From: Pseudarthrobacter sp. NBSH8
GTDB taxonomy: Bacteria; Actinomycetota; Actinomycetes; Actinomycetales; Micrococcaceae
Assembly (NCBI RefSeq): GCF_014217545.1
Contig: NZ_CP043178.1
Span: 992,001-1,056,000, forward strand
Direction of reading: 5' to 3'
DNA length: 64,000 nucleotides
A program made the translations under genes and the position numbers. Every line of letters starts with the position of its first letter. Positions within the stretch are counted from its first letter, which is position 1. This document shows, in pieces, positions 15,048-23,328 of the stretch. A model generated the notes under the pieces. It was given only the letters and a program-made list of their open reading frames with translations. It was not told the origin of the DNA and searched no databases.

Positions 15048-16589
15048 CTAGTTCCGCGCCGGTTCCTTCTCACGGTCGGCCGTCTTGTAGGACTCCCAGA
15101 AGGTGGCTCCCACGATGCCGAGGGGCCGCGGGTCGAACACCGGGTCGAGGCCAAGCTTCCGCTGCGCCTCGAAATCCTTGAGCGCCTTGAACGCGGGTTT
15201 CTGCAGGATCAGGATGCCCACAATGTTCAGCCAGGCCATCAGGCCGACGCCAATGTCGCCCATCGTCCAGGCATCGGCCGCGGTGTTCACGCAGCCGTAG
15301 GCAACGGCGATGAGGATCAGGAGCTGCAACGCCATCGTGGCGAGACGGCCCACGCTGACCTTGACGCCCGGAATGATCTTGCTCGAGGAATTGCCCACCA
15401 GGAAGCGCAGGTTGGTTTCGGCCATGTAGTAGTAGGCGAAGACCGTGGTCAGGCAGAAGAAGATCAGCGTGATGGCGATGAACGCCGCGCCGACTCCCGG
15501 GAAGACGCTGTCGAATCCGGTCTGCACGAACTGCGGGCCCACCGTGGCCGTGGCCGAGAGCAGTCCACCTTCGACGAGGACGCCGCTGTCCTCCGTGCCG
15601 CCGGAGAACACACGGTAGGCGCCGGTGGAGAGGATCAGGAATCCGGTGGCCGAGCAGACGAACAAGGTGTCGATGTAGACCGCGAATGCCTGCACCAGGC
15701 CTTGCTTGGCGGGGTGCGAGACCTCGGCGGCGGCAGCAGCGTGCGGGCCCGTGCCTTGGCCGGCCTCGTTGGAATAGACGCCGCGTTTGACGCCCCACAT
15801 CACGGCCAGGCCAATGACGGCGCCCATGGCCGAGTCCATGCCGAGCGCGCTGCGGAACACCAGGGCGAGGATCTCCGGCAGCTGAGCGGCGTTGACGAAG
15901 ACCACCACCATCGCGAGCACGATGTAGGCGACGGCCATGAACGGGACGACGAAGGAGGCGACGCTGGCGATGCGCTTCACTCCGCCGATGATGACGAATG
16001 CCAACACAATGACGGAACCGACGGCGACTATCCAGGACGGGACGGTCCAGGCACCGGCGATTGCCGTGGCCATCGAGTTCGCCTGTACGCCCGGCATGAG
16101 CACGCCGCAGGCCAGCACGGTCACGGCGGCGAAGACGTAGCCGTAGACCTTGAAGAAGCCCGCGCCCTTGGTGTGGGACAGGCCCCGGGAGAAGTAGTAG
16201 GCGGGGCCGCCGCGGTATTCGCCGGTCAGCGGGTCGCGGGTTTTGTAGATCTGGCCGAGGGTGGACTCGATGAACGAGGTGGAGGCGCCAAGGAACGCCA
16301 CCATCCACATCCAGAACAGGGCGCCGGGGCCGCCGAAGGCGATTGCGGTTGCGACGCCGGCGATGTTGCCGGTGCCGACGCGGCCGGACAGGGACATGGC
16401 CAGAGCCTGGAACGAGGAGACGCCGGCGGCGGATTTCTCACCCCGGATCAGCTGCTGGATCATTCCCTTGAAGTGCCGCACCTGCAGGAAGCGCGAACGG
16501 ACGGAGAAGTAAACGCCGGTGGCGAGGCAGAGATAGACGAGCCAGTCGCTCCAGATCACGCTATTGATGGCTGACAAAGCATTGCTCAT
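15048..16589 (-). CDS. Sodium:alanine symporter, AGCS family (AlsT-like)
   Basis: This is a 513-residue transporter. ATG at 16589 follows GGAGGGAACC; an upstream in-frame ATG at 16715 lacks support. It has about ten membrane helices. AGCS hallmarks are GRVGTGNIAGVATAIAFGGP, GALFWMWMVAFLGASTSFIE, GGPAYYFSRGL and the later EAGQGTGPHAAAAAEVSHPAKQG. It imports alanine or glycine with sodium. It is transcribed alone, converging on the deaminase gene through the hairpin. The C-terminus is cytoplasmic and charged. Confidence 0.93.
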   Translation of the reverse strand: MSNALSAINSVIWSDWLVYLCLATGVYFSVRSRFLQVRHFKGMIQQLIRGEKSAAGVSSFQALAMSLSGRVGTGNIAGVATAIAFGGPGALFWMWMVAFLGASTSFIESTLGQIYKTRDPLTGEYRGGPAYYFSRGLSHTKGAGFFKVYGYVFAAVTVLACGVLMPGVQANSMATAIAGAWTVPSWIVAVGSVIVLAFVIIGGVKRIASVASFVVPFMAVAYIVLAMVVVFVNAAQLPEILALVFRSALGMDSAMGAVIGLAVMWGVKRGVYSNEAGQGTGPHAAAAAEVSHPAKQGLVQAFAVYIDTLFVCSATGFLILSTGAYRVFSGGTEDSGVLVEGGLLSATATVGPQFVQTGFDSVFPGVGAAFIAITLIFFCLTTVFAYYYMAETNLRFLVGNSSSKIIPGVKVSVGRLATMALQLLILIAVAYGCVNTAADAWTMGDIGVGLMAWLNIVGILILQKPAFKALKDFEAQRKLGLDPVFDPRPLGIVGATFWESYKTADREKEPARN

Positions 16590-16789
16590 AAGTGTGGGTT
16601 CCCTCCAGGAAGAGCATGGGTGATGCGGTTGGTGCCTGCGCATAGGTCGGTGGACGAAGTGGCGCACGACACCAAAACCTGTGAAGTTTCTCACAAGGTA
16701 TCGGCGCAAGTCCATTTGGCGGTGTTCCGGCCGTTTTGCCGGGCTCCGGAGTAACCGCGGTGGGTGCCGTTTGACCGCTCGCCGCGGTC

Positions 16790-16813
16790 GGGTTTCGGCA
16801 AGCTAAACCACCG
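16790..16813. repeat. Dispersed gene-end repeat, copy
   Basis: GGGTTTCGGCAAGCTAAACC followed by ACCG, eight bases beyond the stop of the NERD gene. It differs at three positions from the copy at 47157. Confidence 0.6.
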
Positions 16814-16820
16814 ACGCGCG

Positions 16821-17960
16821 TCAGCGCACCCGGATGTTCGAAGGCTTCCCTGGAACGTCCAGCGGCTTCATGCCCGCGGCCCGAGCCTGCATCACACACC
16901 ACTTACGCAGCGGCATACCCAGCACCTTGGGCAGCGAACCGTGGTGCTGCTTCACCAGCGGCGTCCCCACGGACCCGAAAAGGGAGACGCTGATACCGGT
17001 CTCTCCATGCAGCAGCGGATCCGCAAGCACCAGCTTCCATGCTTTCGCCAGTGCCTTGGCTGCTGCATCGGAGTTGCCGTTGACGCCGTGGAAGCTTTGC
17101 GCCAGGTGGGCGTTCATTCGCTGGTGCTCGGTCAGGGCAGGGGATACAGGCGCCGGGGCGGTCTTTGTCGCGGCAGCCCGCGGCTGGACGCTAACGGAGC
17201 CCTGGGCGGCCAGTGTGAGGTCGGCGAGTTCGACGTGCAGCGCGGCAATCTGCCGGTGAATGGCGCTGATCCGTTGGACGAAGTCGGTGTCCCCACCCAC
17301 CAATGAACCTCGCAGCTTGGCTTTCACTTCGGCAGGTGATGTGGTGCGGAACAGCGCACAAAGCGCAGTCGCTAAGCGAAGCCGGGCGCCTTCTTCTGAC
17401 ATTACCAGCGGCGACCGGCTGGTCGAGTTCGAAATCACGGCAGCCAAAGCCGGAAGGCTGCCGTACACCTTGCCCCAGCGGATCCGCTCGATGGCTGTCC
17501 CCCCGTCCACCTGCGGAGAGTAGACGCTCTGCATAAGCAACAGCTGCTGCGGATCGAAGGCGGGGAAGTGCTGCGGAAGGATCTCGGCCCGCAGGACTGA
17601 GCGGACTGCATCGAGCTGCCGCGAGACTTGCTCTATCGGATTGGGGACCGCCATGCCGCCGTCGAGCCTCCACGGTTCACCCGTATCGGTTGCCGACACC
17701 ACACGTTGCGGGAAACCCTTCCACTCGCTGACCATAAGTGTCCCGTGCCGCACGTTGTAGAAAAGCCAGTCAATTTCGGCAACAGGCTTACCAGGGGCAT
17801 CCACCCGGCAATTGCTGAACGCCCACACGTCGTCGTCCAGCAGCCCACACAGGATTGCGACGTCGCGGTCAGAGGGACGGTGCGCCGCGGAATTGGCGGA
17901 AGGAAAATGCAGCAACGAAGGCCTTCTGGGGCGCTGGAACCGGCAGAGGGGACCCCGCAC
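16821..17960 (-). CDS. NERD nuclease-related domain protein
   Basis: Up to 379 residues; the true start is uncertain because upstream signals are weak. Residues about 40-90 form the NERD domain, with WAFSNCRVDAPGKPVAEIDW, LFYNVRHGTLMVSEWKGFP. The D, E and K of the PD-(D/E)XK-like core are visible. The middle part is alpha-helical. The C-terminal about 80 residues (SLFGSVGTPLVKQHHGSLPK, LGMPLRKWCVMQARAAGM) look like an HRDC/OST-HTH-type nucleic-acid-binding module. The role may be DNA or RNA processing or defence. It is monocistronic, and a dispersed repeat lies just past its stop. Confidence 0.65.
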   Translation of the reverse strand: MRGPLCRFQRPRRPSLLHFPSANSAAHRPSDRDVAILCGLLDDDVWAFSNCRVDAPGKPVAEIDWLFYNVRHGTLMVSEWKGFPQRVVSATDTGEPWRLDGGMAVPNPIEQVSRQLDAVRSVLRAEILPQHFPAFDPQQLLLMQSVYSPQVDGGTAIERIRWGKVYGSLPALAAVISNSTSRSPLVMSEEGARLRLATALCALFRTTSPAEVKAKLRGSLVGGDTDFVQRISAIHRQIAALHVELADLTLAAQGSVSVQPRAAATKTAPAPVSPALTEHQRMNAHLAQSFHGVNGNSDAAAKALAKAWKLVLADPLLHGETGISVSLFGSVGTPLVKQHHGSLPKVLGMPLRKWCVMQARAAGMKPLDVPGKPSNIRVR

Positions 17961-18040
17961 CCCCAGCCCGCAGCGCGACGTGCGCTACGCCATCATGACT
18001 GGGCACGCGTTCCATCCGCAAGTATCTCCAGCCGGGGAGT

Positions 18041-18105
18041 GCGGCCCAGCGGGAGCGCGGCCCAGCGGGATGGGGGCCCGCCGGGATGGGGCCCGGCGGG
18101 ATGAA
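18041..18105. repeat. Imperfect 15-18 base tandem repeat
   Basis: Four degenerate copies of GCGGCCCAGCGGGATGGG lie between the NERD gene start and the TetR stop. No spacers are present, so this is not a CRISPR array. Confidence 0.6.
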
Positions 18106-18113
18106 ACCGGCAG

Positions 18114-18824
18114 TTACTGCGCCGGCTGGCGGGCAGGGGCGAGGCGGGCGGCCAGGCCACTGAGCAGGATGGTGATTCCCTCGTCGAGTTCTGCCATCCC
18201 GTCGTAGTCGATCAGGACGTGGGCGAGGGCGCGTAGGCGCGGGAACTCCTTTGGCGGTAACCGGTGCAGGCCCAGACGGAGCAGGGCTTCATTTTCGTCC
18301 GGATCTACAACGAACTCCTGCAGCTCGTTGAGGATGTGACCGTACAGGTATCCGTAGTAGGCGCGGTAGACATGGAGGGCGTCGGCCGGAGAAAAGCCGG
18401 CGTCGATCAACAGCGACAGGATCTGCTCCAAGGGCCGCAGCGTCCCCAGGGGGCGAAGGCCCAAGGGGGTGGACAGGGGGCGGGTCACCAGCAGGGGCAC
18501 AACATTGGGGTGCCGGAGCGCCAGGAGGCGAAGATCGTGGGCGATGCGCCGGAGCTGGGCCTGCCAGTCCGGGTCGTCGGGAAAAATGGCCAGTTCGTTG
18601 AAGACCAGCTCAGACACGCCGTCGAGTAGCGCCGCGCGGTTTTCCGCATAGCGGTACAGCCCCATGGGATCCCGGCCGAGCTCCTGCCCGAGCCGGCGCA
18701 TAGTGAGCGCATCAAGCCCTTCGGCATCCACCAGGTCCAGTGCCGCGGACAGCACAATTTCACGGGTGAGCCGCTTCTTGCTGCCGTGCGTCGAGCCGGA
18801 TATCGGGTTCTCTGCGGGGGGCAT
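18114..18824 (-). CDS. TetR-family regulator
   Basis: This is a 236-residue protein from ATG at 18824; an upstream in-frame ATG at 18872 is possible. The helix-turn-helix is in REIVLSAALDLVDAEGLDAL and TMRRLGQELGRDPMGLYRYA. The longer C-terminal domain (LDGVSELVFNELAIFPDDPD, RAYYGYLYGHIL) resembles the TetR_C tetracycline-repressor-like class. A palindrome about 110 bases upstream is a probable operator. No obvious target is adjacent: rightward lies a 95-residue gene of unknown function. Confidence 0.85.
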   Translation of the reverse strand: MPPAENPISGSTHGSKKRLTREIVLSAALDLVDAEGLDALTMRRLGQELGRDPMGLYRYAENRAALLDGVSELVFNELAIFPDDPDWQAQLRRIAHDLRLLALRHPNVVPLLVTRPLSTPLGLRPLGTLRPLEQILSLLIDAGFSPADALHVYRAYYGYLYGHILNELQEFVVDPDENEALLRLGLHRLPPKEFPRLRALAHVLIDYDGMAELDEGITILLSGLAARLAPARQPAQ

Positions 18825-19182
18825 TGGGTTCCGTTCAGGTGGAGGCGGCGGGCCCCTCAACCGAGGCGCCAATCGATGGGGAAATGCATCGGCAAACCCA
18901 TGCGGGCTTGTTTAACCTGTAGTCTACGCCTAAAGTCTACAGTGTAGAGAATATGTTTAGCGCCCGTTACAGGCATCTACTCCTGGAACGCCTGGCCGTA
19001 CCGGCCCGTCACGCGAAGCTGATTAAATTCATGCGGCGTGACCCAGAACCGCCCCCAAGATCACACCACTCCCGAAGCTGCAGTTCCGCAGATGCCGGGT
19101 TCCCCGCTTGACGCCGTGTGCGCAGTCAAGCATTGGCCGCCGCAACAACGCGGAGGCACGACCCCCAACGGAAGAGACTTTC
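18825..19182. other. Divergent intergenic region
   Basis: About 360 bases between the TetR gene and the 95-residue gene. It holds the operator at 18919-18948. No other feature was seen. Confidence 0.5.
18919..18948. promoter_or_regulatory. Probable TetR operator
   Basis: The perfect palindrome TCTACA-G-TGTAGA (18936-18948) is preceded by a related half-site, GTAGTCTAC. TetR repressors of this class bind such sites, and the position upstream of the TetR gene fits autoregulation. Confidence 0.6.
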
Positions 19183-19470
19183 ATGACATCCACCCACGCG
19201 GAAGAGGCTTCCCTGGCAGATTCGCAGTTCGACCAGTTCCTTCAGGATGCCACCGCCCTCGACCCGGCAGCCGGTACAGCGCTCGGGCGGAACCGGCTTT
19301 ACGGGCTCTACACGAGCTGGTGCTTCGTGTCCCAGGGCGTGCCGGGTCCCGAAGACGCCTTTTGGGCGGCCATGAAGCAAAAGGGGATCCGCCCCGGACG
19401 CACACGGCTCCGCATGAAAGGGCCTGCGGCCACCGACTACATCCTCTCCACGTATCCCGAGACGGTGTGA
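19183..19470 (+). CDS. Small conserved protein, winged-helix-like
   Basis: This is a 95-residue protein. ATG at 19183 has CGGAAGAGAC upstream. RLYGLYTSWCFVSQGVPGPE, then DAFWAAMKQKGIRPGRTRLR, resembles the short winged-helix module found at the C-terminus of phage and poxvirus-type primases. There is no membrane or signal segment. It is a stand-alone gene opposite TetR. The similarity is a resemblance only. Confidence 0.5.
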   Translation: MTSTHAEEASLADSQFDQFLQDATALDPAAGTALGRNRLYGLYTSWCFVSQGVPGPEDAFWAAMKQKGIRPGRTRLRMKGPAATDYILSTYPETV

Positions 19471-19544
19471 GGCAGATAAGCGTCACCGCAGGCGCCGTGG
19501 CATTCCTGGCATCCCGCTTAGCCCGCCGGTAGGCGGCTTAACCG

Positions 19545-19655
19545 GCTGGCAAGCCACCAGCAGCCGCCGCGGGTTTGTCTGCGTGTAGGCGGCCAGGTTG
19601 CCCAGCGTCATGGTGAGCAGGCACAGCAACGCGATCAGCAGCGGCCAGCTCACCG
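19545..19655 (-). pseudogene. Fragment resembling NADH-quinone oxidoreductase subunit N
   Basis: The minus strand reads WPLLIALLCLLTMTLGNLAA and YTQTNPRRLLVACQ. This is the conserved TMTLGNLAAxxQxNxxRLLA segment of NuoN-type proton-pumping subunits. Similarity covers about 35 residues, then stops. There is no start codon and no neighbouring nuo gene. It is interpreted as a relic. Confidence 0.45.
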
Positions 19656-19745
19656 TGCCGGGCTACGCTCCGTTTCCTGGCGGCGTTGACCGGCGGTGTC
19701 CAACGGTTCGGCGACGCTCCCGTCCAGGCGGGCACCTGTTCCTCG

Positions 19746-20078
19746 TCAGCGCTCGCCTTGCTCCAGGGTGACGGGCCCGGGCGGGGGCACCAGTTCGTCG
19801 CCGCCCAGGTCTGCGGCTTCACGCGGCAGAGGCTCGGCATGGCGCATGCGCTGCAACCGGACCAGAGCAGTGATGGCGATGGCGCACCAGGCAATGTTGG
19901 TGGCCACCGAAGGCCACGCGCCATGCCAGGCGCCGTTGACGAGCAGGGCCAGGGCGCCTATCAGGTTTGCGCTTTGATACGTCCTGCCGTTGGGGATCCG
20001 GCCCAGGGAAAAGAGCAGGTAGCCCGCGAGGACGGCCAGCGCACCGAACCAGCCGGACGTTTCGGCCAGATATTCCAT
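19746..20078 (-). CDS. CBU_0592-type small membrane protein
   Basis: This is a 110-residue protein. AAAGGAGCTTAGTGCG precedes the ATG. Three membrane helices are visible: WFGALAVLAGYLLFSLG, YQSANLIGALALLVNGAWHG, and SVATNIAWCAIAITALVRL. The SxGRIPNGRTYQSANLIGA pattern is typical of the family. Its function is unknown. The C-terminal tail is acidic and proline-rich. Confidence 0.75.
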   Translation of the reverse strand: MEYLAETSGWFGALAVLAGYLLFSLGRIPNGRTYQSANLIGALALLVNGAWHGAWPSVATNIAWCAIAITALVRLQRMRHAEPLPREAADLGGDELVPPPGPVTLEQGER

Positions 20079-20192
20079 CGCACTAAGCTCCTTTTTGCAG
20101 AGGCGGCGTGACCGCTGCTGCGGGGTGCCGCCGGCCGTGTACCGGTCCGGTGTACCGCACGTGCGGTGTCGGGCCCCCGGTATGGACCCGGG

Positions 20193-20822
20193 TCATCGTG
20201 CGGTGAAAGCCGGTTCGGCCAGCTCCGACACTCGTAGCTCGCGTCCCCTCAGCACCACCTCGGCGAACTGCCACAGGATGGCGCCTGTTGGAGCGTGGAT
20301 GACCATGCCCCGGCGCAGCGGCATCTGGAGGATCGGGCCACCGTCTGGCCGGGGGTGCCATCTCGGGACGCCGTCGGCAGTCAGCGCCTCGAGTGGCAGC
20401 GGATGCAGCGAGGCCACTTCCGCCGGATGCCGGCGGGGCCGTTGCGGCTCATCAAGCAGGACAATTACAGGGGTAATGACAATGCCCCGGCTGGCCGGGA
20501 AATCGTCCAGCAGACCCACCACCTCGGTGCGCGTCGCCATGATCCCGGTCTCCTCGTGCAATTCGCGCAGCGCAGTGTCCACGAGGTCTTCGCCTGGATC
20601 CATGCGGCCGCCCGGCAGCGCCCACTGCCCGGCGTTGGAGCCCCTGGCTGCACGTTTAATGATGAGGACGTGCAGGGAGCCGGATTTTGCGTAAACGGTG
20701 ATGGCGACCGCGGCACGGCGCACTCCCGGGTGGTCTTCGCCGGCAATATGGCGGGCCCGGTGCTCCAGGCGGGAACGCCACAGGGAACGAAGCTCGCTGT
20801 GCGGCCCCGCCACCTGCGCCAC
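20193..20822 (-). CDS. Nudix hydrolase
   Basis: This is a 209-residue protein. The complete Nudix box GGRMDPGEDLVDTALRELHE, then ETGI, fits the GX5EX7REUXEEXGU pattern. It follows HVLIIKRAARGSNAGQWALP. It hydrolyses a nucleoside-diphosphate-linked compound; CoA pyrophosphohydrolases share this length. The gene lies two bases downstream of the TetR stop on the same strand, so it is co-transcribed. The TetR faces an acyl-CoA operon, so a CoA-related role is plausible but not shown by any CoA-specific motif seen here. Confidence 0.88.
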   Translation of the reverse strand: MAQVAGPHSELRSLWRSRLEHRARHIAGEDHPGVRRAAVAITVYAKSGSLHVLIIKRAARGSNAGQWALPGGRMDPGEDLVDTALRELHEETGIMATRTEVVGLLDDFPASRGIVITPVIVLLDEPQRPRRHPAEVASLHPLPLEALTADGVPRWHPRPDGGPILQMPLRRGMVIHAPTGAILWQFAEVVLRGRELRVSELAEPAFTAR

Positions 20823-20824
20823 GG

Positions 20825-21442
20825 TCAGGCCACGCTTGCGGACAGGGTGAGCTCCCTGTCAACGATGGATACCAGCATGGTCCGCATGCCATCAATGGAC
20901 ATGTCAGGGGCGCCGGTGAGGATCTTGATGGCCGCGCCGTCAGTGGCGGAGGTCAGCAGGCGTGCGAATCCGACGGGATCGAGGTCGCGGAAGATACCTT
21001 GGCGCTGGCCGCGGCGGACGATGCTGACCACCGCGTCCATCCAGCGGGCATAAAAGTCGTTGTGGATAGGCCTGAGTGAAGGGTTAAGGCAGGTTTCGGA
21101 CCAGAACTGGAGCCAGATGGACCACTCGTTGCGAACTTGGGTGCCAATGGGCAGTTGGAGTTCAATCAGTGCCAGCAGCCGCTTGTGCGCGTTATCAATC
21201 TGGCTCAGCACCGCACCCTGGCGCTCGAAGGCCTGGTCCACGCAGTAGCGCAGCGCTTCACGCAGGACATCGTCCTTGCCGGGGAAGTAGTAATGGATAG
21301 TGCCGGTACTGGTGCCGCAGATCCTGGCTATGTCCTGCACCCGGACATGATGGTAACCACGCTCAGCGATCAGCTGCCAGGCGGCTTCGAGAATGGCGTT
21401 CCTGCGTTCCTGGGATCCCTTGGCATCGCCCGAATCAGTCAT
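20825..21442 (-). CDS. TetR-family regulator of the adjacent catabolic operon
   Basis: This is a 205-residue protein. ATG at 21442 follows AAGGAACTGCC. The helix-turn-helix is DIARICGTSTGTIHYYFPGK, near residues 35-55. The C-terminal part is the helical ligand-binding domain (WSIWLQFWSETCLNPSLRPI). It is transcribed away from the ABC/acyl-CoA operon and together with the Nudix gene. Two related palindromes in the shared upstream region are its likely operators. The inducer may be an acyl-CoA of the pathway, as in FadR-type TetR proteins. Confidence 0.88.
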   Translation of the reverse strand: MTDSGDAKGSQERRNAILEAAWQLIAERGYHHVRVQDIARICGTSTGTIHYYFPGKDDVLREALRYCVDQAFERQGAVLSQIDNAHKRLLALIELQLPIGTQVRNEWSIWLQFWSETCLNPSLRPIHNDFYARWMDAVVSIVRRGQRQGIFRDLDPVGFARLLTSATDGAAIKILTGAPDMSIDGMRTMLVSIVDRELTLSASVA

Positions 21443-21501
21443 GGCAGTTCCTTCCGCGGACTGGCACATCATTTGTACCGATGACTATAGCCTAGCGGTA
21501 A

Positions 21502-21519
21502 AACTGACGCGCCAGTCAA
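21502..21519. promoter_or_regulatory. Operator-like palindrome near the TetR gene
   Basis: AACTGACGCGCCAGTCAA. It shares GACGCGYCAGTCAA with the site at 21674 and is imperfectly palindromic. It lies 60 bases upstream of the TetR start. Confidence 0.55.
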
Positions 21520-21673
21520 CTTTATCGCCCGAATTTAGGTTCTCAGGTCAGCCCGCCAGCTACTTGCGCCGGATTGTGACCCGCTAAAATTTTCGCACAA
21601 TCTAGGCATTCTTGGGGCCTTAGGTGGTTTGAGTCTTGACAGACTGTGATCCGAGACACGAAGCTTGGGTCAA

Positions 21674-21691
21674 TGACCGACGCGTCAGTCA
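21674..21691. promoter_or_regulatory. Operator-like palindrome upstream of the ABC operon
   Basis: TGACCGACGCGTCAGTCA, palindromic apart from one base pair. It lies about 50 bases before the first operon gene. A TTGACA hexamer at 21636-21641 could belong to the promoter. Confidence 0.6.
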
Positions 21692-21739
21692 ATGCGTCAA
21701 GGTCCCCGATCCTTCCTTCATCGCCGCAGGAGGCACACC

Positions 21740-23308
21740 ATGACCGCCCACCGACGTCACAAGAGTTCCCACCTCATCACCGCTTTGGCCCTGGGCTCGC
21801 TCATGGCTCTGTCCGCATGTTCTTCCGGAGCGTCAGCGGTCCAGGCCGGGGCAGACTCCGTGTCTGACCCCAAACCCGGCGGTAATCTGCGCGTGGGCAT
21901 TGTGGGTGGATCGGCCAAAGACAGCCTGGATGCCCACGCCCCGGTGACCCATCCGGACCAGGCGCGTGTCATCCAGCTCTATGACACGCTCGCCAGCTAC
22001 GACAACGAGCACAAGATCCAGATGGCGCTCGCCGACTCCATCACGCCGTCCGCGGATGCCACCACCTGGACCGTCCACCTTCGGGACGGGCTGAAGTTCA
22101 GCGACGGCAGGCCGCTGACGGCAGAAGACGTCATCTTTACATTTCGCCGCATCACGGATCCTGCCTCCCCGCAGAGCGGAGCTTCGGCACTGTCCACGCT
22201 CAACCGAGATGCTTTGAAGGCCACCGATTCCCAGACCGTCGTCTTTAGCTTCAGCGCTCCCAACTCGACCTTCCCGGACACCGCCGCCCAATACTCGCTC
22301 GGTATTGTGCCGGCCGATTACGATCCCAAGAAACCGATCGGCGCGGGGCCGTTCATGATGGAAACTTTCACGGCGGGCCAGCAGAGCGTGTTTGTGAAAA
22401 ACCCGCATTACTGGCAGGCCGGGCAGCCGCTCGTGGACAAGGTCACCATCATCGACTTCCCGGACGACACCGCCCGCGTCAACGCTCTCCTGGGCGGCCA
22501 GGTCGACGCGATCGACCAGCTTCCCCTCGGCCAGGTCAACGTCGTCAAGGCCAATCCGGCCATGAAGGTTCTGGAATCGGCCACCGGGTCCTGGCTGCCG
22601 TTCACCATGCGCGTGGACCAGGAACCGTTCAACGATCCCAAGGTCCGCCAGGCCTTCCGCCTGATCATTGACCGCCAGCAGATGGTGGATCAGGTCCTTG
22701 GTGGCCACGGCACCGTTGGCAACGACATGTACTCACCGCTGGACCCGTGCTATCCGTCAGACACCCCGCAGCGGACCCAGGACATCGAGAAGGCCAAGCA
22801 GCTTTTGGCGGAGGCCGGTAAGAGCAACCTCACCGTTGATCTGGTCACGTCGCCAGTGGCCGCGGGACTCGTGGAGGCAGCGCAAGTCTTCGCACAGCAA
22901 GCCAAGGCCGCCGGCGTCACCGTCAACGTCAAAAAAGTTGATCCGGGAGAGTTCTACGGCGAGCAGTACCTGCAGTGGACCTTCGCCCAGGACTTCTGGT
23001 TCACCCGCGACTACCTCTCGCAGGCATCGAACTCGGGCTTCGCCACGTCGCCGTACAACGAAACGCACTGGGCCGACCAGGAATGGACAGAGCTCGTCAC
23101 CCGGGCACAAGCCACCACCGACTCCGAGACCCGCTGCGGACTCATCAAGAAAGCACAGCAGATCGAATTTGAGCGCGGCGGCAACATCATCTGGGGTTTC
23201 CCGAACAGCGTGGACGCCTACAGTGCCGCGGTCCAGGGCCTGACCCCGGACAAGAGCGGCATCCCGCTGACATCATTCGGGTTCCGCAACGCCTGGCTCA
23301 ATAAGTGA
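21740..23308 (+). CDS. ABC importer substrate-binding lipoprotein, peptide/nickel type
   Basis: This is a 522-residue protein. ATG at 21740 follows CAGGAGGCACACC. A signal peptide ends in the lipobox LSAC, so it is a lipid-anchored binding protein. The mature part is SBP_bac_5 family: GGNLRVGIVGGSAKDSLDAH, AEDVIFTFRRITDP, and DPKVRQAFRLIIDRQQMVDQ. The family binds peptides, nickel, sugars or other organic acids. It is the first gene of a ten-gene operon and would deliver the substrate that the downstream CoA enzymes process. The binding specificity cannot be read from the sequence. Confidence 0.92.
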   Translation: MTAHRRHKSSHLITALALGSLMALSACSSGASAVQAGADSVSDPKPGGNLRVGIVGGSAKDSLDAHAPVTHPDQARVIQLYDTLASYDNEHKIQMALADSITPSADATTWTVHLRDGLKFSDGRPLTAEDVIFTFRRITDPASPQSGASALSTLNRDALKATDSQTVVFSFSAPNSTFPDTAAQYSLGIVPADYDPKKPIGAGPFMMETFTAGQQSVFVKNPHYWQAGQPLVDKVTIIDFPDDTARVNALLGGQVDAIDQLPLGQVNVVKANPAMKVLESATGSWLPFTMRVDQEPFNDPKVRQAFRLIIDRQQMVDQVLGGHGTVGNDMYSPLDPCYPSDTPQRTQDIEKAKQLLAEAGKSNLTVDLVTSPVAAGLVEAAQVFAQQAKAAGVTVNVKKVDPGEFYGEQYLQWTFAQDFWFTRDYLSQASNSGFATSPYNETHWADQEWTELVTRAQATTDSETRCGLIKKAQQIEFERGGNIIWGFPNSVDAYSAAVQGLTPDKSGIPLTSFGFRNAWLNK

Positions 23309-23328
23309 CGGCCGCACAGGGAGGGGGC

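Noticed and set aside
15036..16574. Long plus-strand open frame opposite the symporter gene
   Set aside because: Its product is rich in Arg, His, Gly and Asp with no domain; the minus-strand symporter explains the region fully.
18041..18105. Possible CRISPR-like repeats
   Set aside because: Units are adjacent with no spacers and are imperfect; no cas genes are present.
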